Shown here: one piece after another, positions 54,234 to 64,000 of the stretch
How the letters are laid out: every line of letters starts with the position of its first letter
Position numbering within the stretch: position 1 is the stretch's first letter
Source of the DNA: VXYL01 sp965243095
Lineage (GTDB): Bacteria; Pseudomonadota; Gammaproteobacteria; Pseudomonadales; Azotimanducaceae
Direction of reading: 5' to 3'
Assembly (NCBI GenBank): GCA_965243095.1
Contig: OZ251530.1
Location: forward strand, 496,001-560,000
DNA: 64,000 nt
The notes under the pieces: model-generated
Told to the model about the DNA's origin: nothing
The model's input: the letters and a program-made list of their open reading frames with translations, nothing else
The model's database searches: none
Position numbers and translations under genes: made by a program

Positions 54234-56453
54234 GTGGACGTAACCCACATACTGGACGGCCTCAACGAGCAACAGCGCGAGGCCGTTTCCGCGCCGCTCG
54301 GCAATCTGCTGGTGGTGGCCGGCGCGGGCAGCGGCAAGACCCGCGTACTGGTGCATCGCATCGCTTGGCTGGTGGAGGTGGAAGGTGCGCCGCCCAGCAG
54401 CGTGCTGGCGGTGACGTTCACCAACAAGGCCGCCGGCGAGATGCGCGGGCGCGTGGAACGCCTGCTGGAAGGCCCGGCGCGGGCGATGTGGCTGGGCACC
54501 TTCCACGGCATCGCCCACCGCCTGCTGCGGATGCACTCGCGCGACGCCGAGTTGCCGCGCAACTTCCAGATCTTGGACGCCGAGGATCAGCTACGCCTCG
54601 TGAAGCGGGTGCTGCGCGAACAGGAGCTGGACGACCAGAAATGGCCGCCGCGCCAAGCCGTGTGGTTCATCAACCAGCAGAAGGACGAAGGCCGCCGCGC
54701 CAAGGACGTGCCCAAAACCGACCACGACGTGTTCACCACCACGCAAGCGAAAATCTACGCCGCCTACGAGCAGCTTTGCCGGCAAGGCGGCTTGGTGGAT
54801 TTCGCCGAGTTGCTGCTGCGCAGCCACGAACTCTGGCTGGAGCGGCCCGACATCTTGCAACACTACCAAAGCCGCTTCCGCCACCTTCTGGTGGACGAGT
54901 TCCAAGACACCAACGGCATTCAATACGCCTGGCTGCGGATGTTGGCCGGCGCCGGCGGTCGCGCCGCCAACGCCGGCGACGGCACGGTGTGGGCGGTGGG
55001 CGACGACGATCAAGCCATCTACGGCTGGCGCGGCGCGAAGGTGGAGAACATCCGCCACTTCCAGAGCGATTTCACCGATGTCGGCGTGGTGCGGCTGGAG
55101 CAGAACTACCGCTCCTCCGGCACCATTCTGCGCGCCGCCAACGCCCTCATCGGGCGCAACACGGACCGGCTCGGCAAAAACCTGTTCACCGACGCCGGCG
55201 ACGGCAACGCCATCCGCGTGTACTCCGGCTACAACGGCTTGGACGAAGCCCGCTTCGTCGCCGACCGTGCGCAAAGCTGGATCGACACCGGCGGCGACCC
55301 CACCGAGGTGGCGGTGCTCTATCGCTCGAACGCGCAATCCCGGGTGATCGAGGAGGCGTTCCTGCGCCTGCAGCTTCCCTATCGCATCTACGGCGGCGTG
55401 CGCTTCTACGAACGCGCCGAGGTGCGCAACGCCCTCGCCTACATGCGCCTGGTGGAAACGCGCCACGCGGACGTGGCCTTCGAGCGCGTGGTGAACACGC
55501 CGCCGCGAGGCATCGGCGCGAAGACGGTGGAGACCATCCGCGCGCTCGCCCGCGCCCGCGGCGTGTCGATGTGGCAGGCATGCAAGGATGGCATCGCGGA
55601 AGGCGTGTTGAAGGGCCGCGCCAAAACCGTCGTGGCCGACTTCCTGCGGCTGGTGGACGACATCGCCGAGGCCGCGCGCGAACAGGGCTTGCGCGCCATC
55701 GCCACGCAATGCACCGAGACGAGCGGCCTCATGGAGTTCCACGGCAAGGAAGGCGGCGAACGCGGCATCGCCCGCCAGGAGAACCTCCGCGAACTCGTGC
55801 ATGCCTGCTCGCAGTTCGGGCGCGAACTGCTGCTGCCGAACGACGCCGGCGAAGGCGAAGGTGACGCCTCCGAGCTCGGCGAATTCCTCGACCAAGCGGC
55901 CTTGGAGAGCGGCGACTTCCAAAGCACGGGCCCGGCCGTGCAGATGATGACGCTGCACTCCGCCAAAGGCTTGGAGTTCCCGCTGGTGTTCATCTGCGGC
56001 TTGGAAACCGGCCTGTTTCCGGACCGGCGCTCGCAGGAAGACCCCGGCCGGCTGGAGGAGGAGCGCCGCCTAGCCTACGTCGGCATCACCCGCGCCATGC
56101 GCCAGCTCTACCTCACCTACGCCGAAACGCGGCGCTTGTACGGCGCCCAAACCATCAACTGGCCGTCGCAGTTCCTAGACGAGATCCCCGCCGAGTGCGT
56201 GGAGGAGGTGCGCCTCGGCGGCAGCGTGGTGCGCCCGTTCCGCCCGCCGAAAAGCAACGGCGGCGGCGCCCGGGAAGACGTGGCCGACAGCGGCATGAGC
56301 GTTGGCCAAACCGTGCGCCACCCCACCTTCGGCGAAGGCGTCATCCTGCACGCCGACGGCCACGGCGAACGTACCCGCGTACAAGTACACTTCGACCGCG
56401 GCGGCGCCAAGTGGCTGATCCTGGCGCAGGCGAATCTGGTGGCGGTGGGGTGA
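54234..56453 (+). CDS. uvrD: UvrD/Rep-family DNA helicase
   Basis: 739 residues, GTG start. Superfamily-1 helicase motifs are in order: Q-motif LNEQQREAV, Walker A GAGSGKT (Lys35), LLVDEFQDTNGIQYAW, VGDDDQAIYGWRGA, EQNYRSSGTIL, MMTLHSAKGLEFPLVFICG, and VGITRAMRQLYLTYAETR. The C-terminal region (about 650-739) ends with the Tudor-like domain of UvrD/PcrA that binds RNA polymerase (VRHPTFGEGVIL). It unwinds DNA 3'-5' in excision and mismatch repair. Confidence 0.94.
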   Translation: MDVTHILDGLNEQQREAVSAPLGNLLVVAGAGSGKTRVLVHRIAWLVEVEGAPPSSVLAVTFTNKAAGEMRGRVERLLEGPARAMWLGTFHGIAHRLLRMHSRDAELPRNFQILDAEDQLRLVKRVLREQELDDQKWPPRQAVWFINQQKDEGRRAKDVPKTDHDVFTTTQAKIYAAYEQLCRQGGLVDFAELLLRSHELWLERPDILQHYQSRFRHLLVDEFQDTNGIQYAWLRMLAGAGGRAANAGDGTVWAVGDDDQAIYGWRGAKVENIRHFQSDFTDVGVVRLEQNYRSSGTILRAANALIGRNTDRLGKNLFTDAGDGNAIRVYSGYNGLDEARFVADRAQSWIDTGGDPTEVAVLYRSNAQSRVIEEAFLRLQLPYRIYGGVRFYERAEVRNALAYMRLVETRHADVAFERVVNTPPRGIGAKTVETIRALARARGVSMWQACKDGIAEGVLKGRAKTVVADFLRLVDDIAEAAREQGLRAIATQCTETSGLMEFHGKEGGERGIARQENLRELVHACSQFGRELLLPNDAGEGEGDASELGEFLDQAALESGDFQSTGPAVQMMTLHSAKGLEFPLVFICGLETGLFPDRRSQEDPGRLEEERRLAYVGITRAMRQLYLTYAETRRLYGAQTINWPSQFLDEIPAECVEEVRLGGSVVRPFRPPKSNGGGAREDVADSGMSVGQTVRHPTFGEGVILHADGHGERTRVQVHFDRGGAKWLILAQANLVAVG

Positions 56454-56462
56454 GGTGGTGGG

Positions 56463-56744
56463 CTAGATCGGCTCGCTGCGGCAGGTTACTTCCGTGGTCG
56501 TTCCCGCATCCACTTGACTGCCATCCTCGGAGACGCTCGGGCCGACGGTCACTTTCACGCTCTTCACGCCTCGCTCCCCGCAGGCATTCGCCGCGGCTTC
56601 CACCATCCGGCAGGCTTCGCGGCCGGCGGCGGTTTCGTACCGTTCGCACGACTGTTCGGGCGCGAACAATACGGCGCAGCCGGTTCCGGCCGCCGCGGCA
56701 GCCAGCAATGCCGCTAGCGAAGCAACTGTCCTTGCGGTCTTCAA
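56463..56744 (-). CDS. Small exported Cys-containing protein
   Basis: 93 residues with an Ala-rich signal (VASLAALLAAAAAGTGC). The Cys after GTG might be lipidated although the lipobox is imperfect. The mature part has four further Cys, likely two disulfides. Its ATG overlaps the stop of the Uma2 gene (ATGA), so the two are coupled. Function unknown. Confidence 0.6.
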   Translation of the reverse strand: MKTARTVASLAALLAAAAAGTGCAVLFAPEQSCERYETAAGREACRMVEAAANACGERGVKSVKVTVGPSVSEDGSQVDAGTTTEVTCRSEPI

Positions 56745-57367
56745 AGTTGCGCCTTCGGCGCGTCGAACACCGCTGCCACATCCACGCGCAGCCCGTCGAG
56801 CGAGGGCGACGGCGCCACCTCGCCGCGGCGGTACAACCCGACCTCCCGATAGGCGTTATCGTGCAGTTCCAATACAAGGATCGTCTCGGTGCGCGGGTCC
56901 GCTATCCAGTACTCGGGAATACCGGCTTCGGCGTAGTCAACGCGCTTTTCCACCAAATCCCGATCGGGATTGTCCGCGCTCACCACTTCGGCCACCAGGT
57001 CCGCGCCCAGCCAGTAGCGATCCTCGCAACGCGGATCGTCGTTGTGGCGCAGCAACAGCAGGTCCGGTTCGCGGAACTTGCCTTCGCGGATACGCATGCG
57101 CAGCGGCGCCACCATCACCACGCCGCCACGCTCGCGGAGGTACGCTCGGAAAACGTCGTAGAGGAACAGCAGCACGGCTTGGTGCGTATAGGTGGGCATG
57201 GGCAATTCCTCAAGCCAACCGTCGGTGAACTCGATGAGGCGGCGGCAGTGATCCGTCAGCCACAGGTAGTCGTTGTCGCCCCACGCACCTTGGTGCGGCA
57301 AAGCGTCACACAGCAAATCGGCGATCTGCCCCCGAGCGGCAGCGGTTGGGGTTGGAGCGACGGACAT
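56741..57367 (-). CDS. Uma2-family (DUF820) putative endonuclease
   Basis: 208 residues with the PD-(D/E)XK-like arrangement of Uma2 proteins: EPDLLLLRHN, LVAEVVSADNPDRDLVEKRVDYAEAGIPEYWIAD and VLELHDNAYREV. Such proteins are widespread and often multi-copy in cyanobacteria and other genomes; a nuclease activity is predicted from the fold, biological role uncertain. The start is the ATG at 57367; the frame runs on to 57835 antisense to the TRAP-protein gene. A TGC-TATGCT extended -10-like sequence lies just upstream (57374-57382), so the message could be nearly leaderless. Confidence 0.82.
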   Translation of the reverse strand: MSVAPTPTAAARGQIADLLCDALPHQGAWGDNDYLWLTDHCRRLIEFTDGWLEELPMPTYTHQAVLLFLYDVFRAYLRERGGVVMVAPLRMRIREGKFREPDLLLLRHNDDPRCEDRYWLGADLVAEVVSADNPDRDLVEKRVDYAEAGIPEYWIADPRTETILVLELHDNAYREVGLYRRGEVAPSPSLDGLRVDVAAVFDAPKAQL

Positions 57368-57430
57368 CGCGCCAGCATAGCACCGCCGGATCGCGCGCTT
57401 GCCTTTAGAATGTGCGTTTCTCGGTTGCGG

Positions 57431-58570
57431 ATGGCGATGATCGTGGAGTGGAGAAGGGGTGCGCTGGCGGTTGCCGCAGCCGGGTTGGCGGTGGCGCTCT
57501 TGGGAGGCTGCGCGCCCAAGGAGAATCAAACCGCCGCCGCGGCACCGCCAGCGGGCGCGTCCAACGTCGAATGGAAGCTGGTCACCACTTGGCCGAAGAA
57601 CCTGCCGGCGCTCGGCACCGCGCCGGAGAAGATCGCCGAGTTGGTGGCGGCCATGTCTGCCGGGCGTTTCCAAATCAAGGTGTACGCCGCCGGCGAACTG
57701 GTGCCGGCCCTTGAGGTGTTCGACGCGGTCTCGCAAGGCAACGCGGAGATGGGCCACGGTGCCGCCTACTATTGGCGCGGCAAAGCGCCGATGGCGGCGT
57801 TCTTCACCACCGTGCCGTTCGGCATGACGGCGCAAGAGATGAACGGCTGGCTGCGCTACGGTGGCGGGCTGGAGCTGTGGCGCGAGCTGTACGCGCCGTT
57901 CGGCTTGGTGCCGCTGCCGGCGGGCAACTCCGGCGTGCAGATGGCGGGTTGGTTCAACAAGGAGATCAACTCGCTAGAAGATCTGCAAGGGTTGAAGATG
58001 CGCATTCCCGGGCTCGGTGGCGAAGTGTTCGGGCGCGCCGGCGGCACCGCGGTAACCTTGCCCGGCAGCGAGATATTCACCGCGCTGCAAACTGGCGTGG
58101 TGGATGCCGCGGAATGGGTAAGCCCGTACAACGATCTAGCCTTCGGTTTGCAGGAAATCGCCCAGTTCTACTACTACCCGGGCTGGCACGAACCGGGTGC
58201 CACGTTGGAGGCGATCGTAAACGCGGAGGCTTGGGCGGCGCTGCCGGCGGACATGCAAGCGATGCTGGAGACGGCTTGCCAAGCGGTGAACCAAGACGTG
58301 CTGGACGAGTTCACCGCGCGCAACGCCGCGGCCATGCGCACGCTGGTGGAGGAGCACGGTGTGCAGGTGCGCCGCCTGCCGGACGACGTGCTGGCGCGGC
58401 TGCAGGAGATTTCAGCGCAAGTGCTGGCGGAACAGGCGGGAGACAACCCCTTGGGCCAGCGCATCTTGGCGTCCTACCAAACCTTCCTGGCCGACGTGCG
58501 CGGTTACCACGCGCAATCCGAGCAGGCATACATCAACGCCCGTGAAGCCACCGCTCAGGAGACGCCGTAG
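57431..58570 (+). CDS. TRAP transporter substrate-binding protein (DctP type)
   Basis: 379 residues. The N-terminal lipoprotein-like signal has core VAAAGLAVALLGGC. The body is a DctP solute-binding fold: EWKLVTTWPKNLP, IKVYAAGELVPALEVFDAVSQG, MRIPGLGGEVFGRAGGTAV, and EIFTALQTGVVDAAEWVSPYND. Such proteins bind carboxylates (2-oxo acids, lactate, others) in the periplasm for a DctQM permease, which is not encoded nearby. Possible ATGs are 57410, 57431 and 57437; a TAGAAT hexamer overlapping the first argues for a downstream start. It converges with the flavin-reductase gene, overlapping by 16 bp. Confidence 0.87.
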   Translation: MAMIVEWRRGALAVAAAGLAVALLGGCAPKENQTAAAAPPAGASNVEWKLVTTWPKNLPALGTAPEKIAELVAAMSAGRFQIKVYAAGELVPALEVFDAVSQGNAEMGHGAAYYWRGKAPMAAFFTTVPFGMTAQEMNGWLRYGGGLELWRELYAPFGLVPLPAGNSGVQMAGWFNKEINSLEDLQGLKMRIPGLGGEVFGRAGGTAVTLPGSEIFTALQTGVVDAAEWVSPYNDLAFGLQEIAQFYYYPGWHEPGATLEAIVNAEAWAALPADMQAMLETACQAVNQDVLDEFTARNAAAMRTLVEEHGVQVRRLPDDVLARLQEISAQVLAEQAGDNPLGQRILASYQTFLADVRGYHAQSEQAYINAREATAQETP

Positions 58571-59049
58571 TCCCCGCGGAAGTAGAGCAGCGGCCGGGCG
58601 TCCTCGCGCAGGGTCTTGAAACCGAGCACCTCGCCCACCACCACGGTGTGGTCGCCGGCGTCGTGCTCGGCGGCCAAGGCACATTCCACATAGGCGATCA
58701 CGCCGCGCAAAATCGGCATGCCGGACGCCGCGCCCGGCGTCCACGGGGTTGATGCGGCTTCGCCCGGTTGCGCGAACGCCTCGCTCACCTCGCGCTGCTC
58801 CGCCGCCAGCACGTTCACGCAGAAGGTGCCGGCGGTGCGCAATCGCGGCCAGCTGGTGCTGGTTTTCGCGGGACAAACGGCGATGAGCGGCGGCGCAAGC
58901 GAGAGGGACACGAACGACTGCGCGGCGAAGCCCACGAGTTCGCCGGCTTCCAGCCCGGCCACCACCACGACGCCGGTGCCGAACTGCCCCATGGTGTCGC
59001 GGTAAGCGCGGCTGTCGAAACCGTCCGCCTCCGGGTGTGCTTGCGCCAC
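58555..59049 (-). CDS. Flavin reductase family protein
   Basis: 164 residues of the HpaC-like FMN-binding fold: MGQFGTGVVVVAGLEAGELVGFAAQSFVSLSL, PAKTSTSWPRL and the C-terminal LLYFRGDYG. It would supply reduced flavin to a monooxygenase, or act on flavin alone. It is divergent from the cytochrome P450 gene with 117 bp between them; supply of electrons to that P450 would be unusual, so the link is only positional. Its last bases overlap the convergent TRAP gene. Confidence 0.88.
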   Translation of the reverse strand: MAQAHPEADGFDSRAYRDTMGQFGTGVVVVAGLEAGELVGFAAQSFVSLSLAPPLIAVCPAKTSTSWPRLRTAGTFCVNVLAAEQREVSEAFAQPGEAASTPWTPGAASGMPILRGVIAYVECALAAEHDAGDHTVVVGEVLGFKTLREDARPLLYFRGDYGVS

Positions 59050-59166
59050 AGTCGCTCCTTTTCGCGCAGCACCGAGTGCCGCAGCGTCGGATCGTCTGCG
59101 TTCGCATACCGTGCGTCAAGCACCTGAGGCGCTACACTGCGCGTTTCCCGGCAACCGGCGTACGCC

Positions 59167-60423
59167 ATGACCGTGTACACGACCTCGCCCGAACTCGATA
59201 ACGCCATCGTCGATCCGGTGCAATGGGCCGACGAGCGGAACATCCACGAGCAGTTGCGTTGGCTGCGCAACAACCGGCCGCTCACCTACTTGCGGCCGGA
59301 GCGCTTCGAGCCGTTCTGGTCCGTCGCCAAGCATGCGGACGTCAAGAAGATCGAAGGCGAAGGCCGCGTCTTCATCCACGATCCACGCCCCATCCTCGCG
59401 CCGCGGGACTTGCTGGCGTTCGTGCAGCAGATGACCGGGCGCAAGCACTTGGTGCGTTCGCTGGTGCAGATGGACGATCCGGATCACGCCAAGTACCGCA
59501 GCCTCACGCAAACCTGGTTTCGCGGCGAGAATCTGCGCCGCTTGGGGCCGATGGTGGACCGCTTGGCGGCGCAGACGGTGGATCGGCTGGCCGAGCTCGG
59601 CGGCGAATGTGACTTCGTGAAGGACTTGGCGATTTGGTATCCGCTGCGCGTCATCATGTCCATCCTCGGCGTGCCGGAGGCGGACGAGCCGCTCATGCTC
59701 AAGCTCACGCAGGAGCTTTTCGGCGGCACGGATCCAGACATCCAGCGCTCGTTCGAGATGCAGGATTTCGTGCAGGTGGTGCACGATTTCGAGGATTACT
59801 TCGCGGCGCTCACGCGGGAGCGGCGGGCGCGCCCGACGGACGACGTGGCGAGCTTGATCGCCAACGCCAAGGTGGACGGCAAGCCGCTGCCGGACCACGA
59901 CGCCAACGGCTACTACATCATCATCGCCACCGCCGGCCACGACACCACCAGCTCGGTCACCGCCGGCGGCATGTTGGCGCTGCTCGAGAATCCGCACGAG
60001 CTGGCGAAACTGCGCGCCAACGCGGAAACCATGATGCCGTCCGCGGTGAACGAGATGATCCGTTGGGTTTCGCCGGTGCGCCACTTCATGCGCACGGCGA
60101 CGGAGGACTACGCCTTGCGCGGCGAAACCATCCGCGAAGGCGAATCGGTGCTGCTGTGGTATCCGGCCGCCAACCGCGACGAGGAGGTGTTCGACGCGCC
60201 GTACGAGTTCCGCGCCGACCGCAGCGACGGCGCCCACATCGCCTTCGGCTTCGGCGCCCACGTTTGCTTGGGGCAGCATCTGGCGCGGCTGGAGATCAGC
60301 GCCTTGTTCCGCGAACTGCTCGCCCGCACGGAACACATGGAACTCGCCGGCGAACCGCGCTACGTGCAATCCACCTTCGTTGGCGGCTTGAAATCCCTGC
60401 CCATCCGCTACCGGATGAAGTGA
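59167..60423 (+). CDS. Cytochrome P450
   Basis: 418 residues, soluble bacterial type. Motifs: I-helix AGHDTTSS (Asp259-Thr260-Thr261), ExxR replaced by a region EMIRWVSPVRHFMRTA, and heme-binding FGFGAHVCLGQHLAR with Cys367 as iron ligand. It hydroxylates an organic substrate using O2 and electrons from a ferredoxin system, not encoded in the window. No substrate can be read; with the thiolase/DUF35 and acyl-CoA ligase genes, a steroid or terpenoid is conceivable. The ABC ATPase gene starts 2 bp after it. Confidence 0.93.
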   Translation: MTVYTTSPELDNAIVDPVQWADERNIHEQLRWLRNNRPLTYLRPERFEPFWSVAKHADVKKIEGEGRVFIHDPRPILAPRDLLAFVQQMTGRKHLVRSLVQMDDPDHAKYRSLTQTWFRGENLRRLGPMVDRLAAQTVDRLAELGGECDFVKDLAIWYPLRVIMSILGVPEADEPLMLKLTQELFGGTDPDIQRSFEMQDFVQVVHDFEDYFAALTRERRARPTDDVASLIANAKVDGKPLPDHDANGYYIIIATAGHDTTSSVTAGGMLALLENPHELAKLRANAETMMPSAVNEMIRWVSPVRHFMRTATEDYALRGETIREGESVLLWYPAANRDEEVFDAPYEFRADRSDGAHIAFGFGAHVCLGQHLARLEISALFRELLARTEHMELAGEPRYVQSTFVGGLKSLPIRYRMK

Positions 60424-60425
60424 CG

Positions 60426-61443
60426 GTGCCCGCCGCTTCGGCGCCTGCGCTAAGCGCCGCTCCCTGTGTGCTGGAGGTGGAGGATGTGGCCACGCGCTTC
60501 CACACCGCGGACGGGGTGGTTCATGCCGTGAACGGCGTGGGCTTTCGCCTGCACGAGGGGGAGCTGCTCGGCGTGGTGGGCGAGAGCGGCTCCGGCAAGA
60601 GCGTCACCATGCTCTCGATGCTGGGGCTGTTGCCGACGCCGCCGGCGGAAGTCGTCTCCGGCGCGGCGCGGCTTGGCGGGCGCGATTTGATGCGCCTGCC
60701 CGCGGAGGCGTTGCGGCAGGTGCGCGGCGCGCAAGTGGGTTTCGTGTTTCAAGACCCCATGACGTCCTTGAATCCGGTGCTTACGGTGGGCTACCAGATC
60801 GCCGAGCCGCTGCGCGCGCATCTCGGTTTCGGCAAGGCCGAGGCTTGGGCCCGGGCGGCGGAACTGCTGGAACTGGTGGGCATTCCCGCGGCGGCCAATC
60901 GTCTGCGCGAATACCCGCACCAGTTCTCCGGCGGCATGCGCCAACGGGTGATGATCGCCGTGGCGCTGGCCTGCCAGCCGAAGGTGTTGATCGCCGACGA
61001 ACCCACCACCGCGCTCGATGTCACCGTGCAGGCGCAGATACTGGATCTGGTGCGCAAGCTGCGCCGCGAGCTCGGCATGGCCATCGTGTGGATCACCCAC
61101 GATCTCGGCGTCGTCGCCGGCATCGCGGATCAGGTCATGGTGATGTACGGCGGCTTGGTGGTGGAACGCGGCGGCGTGGAGGACATCTTTCTCCGCCCGC
61201 GGCATCCCTATACGCGCGGCCTCTTGCGCACGTTGCCGCGGCTGGATGGCGGCGGGGCCGCCAGTGGTTCGGCCAAGCGGCTGCCCAGCATCGCCGGCCA
61301 GCCGCCGAATCTCACCGAAGCGCCCACGGCATGTCCCTTCGCGCCCCGCTGCGAGCACGCCTTTGCGCGCTGCTGGCAGGAAAACCCGCCGCTGCGCCCG
61401 GCGCACGACGGGCACGAGGCGGCGTGCTGGCTGGAGGACGCCG

Positions 61444-61454
<11 letters not shown>
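60426..61454 (+). CDS. Oligopeptide/dipeptide ABC transporter ATP-binding protein (DppD type)
   Basis: 342 residues, GTG start two bases after the P450 stop. Walker A GESGSGKS, Q-loop FQDPMTSLNPVLTVGYQI, signature FSGGMRQRVMIA, Walker B VLIADEPTTALDVTVQAQ and switch His THD. The C-terminal oligopeptide-transporter extension has the Cys cluster CPFAPRCEHAFARC, which often holds an Fe-S cluster. It pairs with the next gene as DppD/DppF. No permease or binding-protein genes flank them. Confidence 0.92.
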
Positions 61455-62427
<973 letters not shown>

Positions 62428-62444
62428 GCAAGGTCGTTCGCGTT

Positions 62445-64000
62445 ATGTCCCTGAAGAACCCGAAAGAGTTCGCGGCCTCCGCCGAGCGCCCGCTGCTTTG
62501 GGGCGTTTACGTCTGTCTCGGGTTGCTGCTGTTGACGCCGTTCGTGGTGACGCAAACCACCTACTTTCCGTTCGTGGTCGGCAAGGCGCTGTACGCACGC
62601 GCCTTGATCGAGGTGCTGCTGTGCTTGTGGACGGTGCTGATGCTGCTGCGCCCATCCTTCCGGCCGCCGCGCTCCACGCTCTTGCTCTTGCTCGCCGCCG
62701 GGTTGGCGGCACACGCCGTGGCGACGGTTTTCGGCGTGAGCCCGCTGCGCAGCGCCTGGTCCAACTACGAGCGCATGCAGGGGCTGGTGGACGCCGCGCA
62801 CTGGTTCGCCCTCGCGCTGGTGGCGGTGTCGGTGCTGCGCGAGGGTGGGCAAGTGCGGGTGTTGTTGAACGCGAACCTCGGCGTGGCGTTCGCCATTGGC
62901 GTTCTGGCCGTCGTCGGCTATTTCACGGTGGATGTGCCGCTCTACGACATTGTGGAACGAGACGCGCCGCGGATCGGTTCCGTGTTCGGCAACGCGACGT
63001 ATTTGGCCGCGTACGCGACCACCAATTTGCTTCTCGCGGCCGGATTCCTAGTGCGCTCCTTCATGGGCATTGGCAAAAAAGCCCGTGGCGGCATTGCGCC
63101 GTGGCTTGCGCGCGCTTTCTGGGTGGCGACCGCGCTGCTCTGCCTGTTCGCGTTGATCGTGAGCGGCTCCTTCACCGCCTTGGTGGCGTTGGCGGCGGGG
63201 CTCGCGGTGTTGGCGGTGGCCGCGATTGGCTTCGTTCGCTCGCGCGTTTTCCGCCGGCTCGCGCTTGGCGCCGCCGTGCTCGCCGGCTTGGGCGCGACGG
63301 GGTTGGCGGCGGTCTTCTTGTTCCCCGGCGCGTTTCCGGCGATTACGGAGGCGACCTTGGAGCAACCCTTGCTGCAGCGCATCGCCGACGCCAACGTACA
63401 CAATCCCAGCTTCCGCAAACGTCGCCTCGCTTGGAGCGCGGGCATCGATGGCTTTGCGGAAAAACCGTGGCTTGGTTGGGGGCCGGAGAACTATGTGGTG
63501 GTGTTCGGGCGCTACGCAACGGGTTTTGGCATCAAGACCGAGATACACGATTACGCGCACAACAAGCTCATTGAGGAGGCGGCGACCAAAGGACTGCTCG
63601 GCTTGGTCTGCCACTTGGCGCTGTGGCTGTTCGTGTTCCACGTCGTTTGGCGGGCGGCGAGGAACGGGGCGGCTCCGGATCGCGTGTTTGCCGTGTTCGT
63701 GGGCGCCGCGCTGGTGGCGTTCTTCGTGCAACAACAAGCGCTGGTGGATGCGTTGTCCATTTCGTTGCAGCTAACGCTGCTGCTGGTGTTTGTCGCCAAC
63801 GTGGAGATGGCGGAGCGCCGGCGGGACCTGCCTGTTTGGCGTTGGCCGACCATCGCGGCGCTGTCGCGGTGGCGGCGGGAGCGTGGCGGGCTTGCTGTGC
63901 CGCCGTTAGCCCGGCGTTTGGCCATCGCCGTGTGTGCTTGCGCGCTGGTGGCGTTGGCCGCCGCCGGCATGACGACGAACCACGCGATATACCAAGCGGC
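62445..64000 (+). CDS. O-antigen ligase-like polytopic membrane protein (runs off the right edge)
   Basis: An open frame with no stop up to base 64000; at least 518 residues. The ATG at 62445 is preferred over a TTG at 62424 that overlaps the DppF stop. It encodes many hydrophobic helices (VYVCLGLLLLTPFVV; LIEVLLCLWTVLMLL; VALAAGLAVLAVAAIGFV). A soluble loop holds the O-antigen-ligase/polymerase marks GWGPENYVVVFGRY and HDYAHNKLIEEAATKGLLGL. Such proteins join lipid-linked glycans to lipid A core, protein or another acceptor in the periplasm. A C-terminal region, often TPR, may lie beyond the window. Shorter frames on the other strand here are shadows. Confidence 0.85.
   Translation, partial: MSLKNPKEFAASAERPLLWGVYVCLGLLLLTPFVVTQTTYFPFVVGKALYARALIEVLLCLWTVLMLLRPSFRPPRSTLLLLLAAGLAAHAVATVFGVSPLRSAWSNYERMQGLVDAAHWFALALVAVSVLREGGQVRVLLNANLGVAFAIGVLAVVGYFTVDVPLYDIVERDAPRIGSVFGNATYLAAYATTNLLLAAGFLVRSFMGIGKKARGGIAPWLARAFWVATALLCLFALIVSGSFTALVALAAGLAVLAVAAIGFVRSRVFRRLALGAAVLAGLGATGLAAVFLFPGAFPAITEATLEQPLLQRIADANVHNPSFRKRRLAWSAGIDGFAEKPWLGWGPENYVVVFGRYATGFGIKTEIHDYAHNKLIEEAATKGLLGLVCHLALWLFVFHVVWRAARNGAAPDRVFAVFVGAALVAFFVQQQALVDALSISLQLTLLLVFVANVEMAERRRDLPVWRWPTIAALSRWRRERGGLAVPPLARRLAIAVCACALVALAAAGMTTNHAIYQA

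Noticed and set aside
56195..57430. N-terminal extension of the TRAP binding protein (frame open from 56195)
   Set aside because: It overlaps uvrD and the Uma2 gene antisense, and the lipoprotein signal near 57440 marks the true N-terminus.

Overview
This window is GC-rich, densely coding and read mostly as short operons on both strands. The housekeeping genes (glmS, glmU, galU, purC, uvrD-type helicase, selO, an NtrC-type C-terminus) have a gammaproteobacterial flavour. The secreted proteins with repeated pre-peptidase (PPC) modules, the TonB receptor, and the acyl-CoA, thiolase/DUF35 and P450 genes suggest an uncultured, probably marine, environmental gammaproteobacterium. That assignment is an inference from gene content, not a measured phylogeny. 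No rRNA, tRNA or CRISPR array was recognised.

Layout. 0-9.5 kb: three minus-strand genes for exported proteins: a 2,112-aa membrane-anchored subtilisin, an ankyrin-repeat protein, and a secreted protein whose C-terminal modules are near-identical at DNA level to the end of the subtilisin. 9.8-10.7 kb: an ntrC gene that has lost its receiver and Walker A and is joined to a foreign membrane-protein start. 10.9-13.2 kb: a small conserved protein and an acyl-CoA synthetase fused to a glyoxalase/VOC domain. 13.2-15.0 kb: a compact pair that looks like a type II restriction-modification system (putative nuclease plus Dam-like methylase). 15.0-20.9 kb: TonB receptor, lipoprotein-type isoaspartyl methyltransferase, SelO. 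21.0-25.4 kb: UDP-glucuronate decarboxylase, an FtsX-type ABC exporter with a His/Asp-rich insert, GST and peroxiredoxin. 25.6-27.4 kb: a thiolase-like/DUF35 pair. 27.5-30.8 kb: a translationally coupled trio (small membrane protein, methyltransferase, membrane sulfatase-like enzyme carrying a G14 tract). 30.8-36.8 kb: YcaQ-type glycosylase, an Arg-rich secreted protein, two paralogous helical-repeat proteins. 36.9-41.2 kb: glmS, glmU and divergent galU.

41.2-51.5 kb is an accessory, defence-like island. It begins with a decayed HicB-like antitoxin fragment and an inverted repeat over a possible promoter. A coupled hsdM-hsdS-hsdR-metallopeptidase operon follows, then an AlbA_2/HATPase protein coupled to a ParA-like ATPase, then a small protein overlapping a tail-anchored membrane protein. 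The last four genes are the best candidates here for an undescribed system.

51.7-64.0 kb returns to core-like content: purC, a stand-alone AICAR formyltransferase, UvrD-type helicase, Uma2 protein, TRAP-type binding protein, flavin reductase, cytochrome P450, two oligopeptide-type ABC ATPases, and a polytopic O-antigen-ligase-like protein that runs off the right edge. UDP-GlcNAc synthesis (GlmS/GlmU), UDP-glucose (GalU), UDP-xylose (UXS), the sulfatase/methyltransferase trio and the ligase-like protein together point to cell-surface glycan production.
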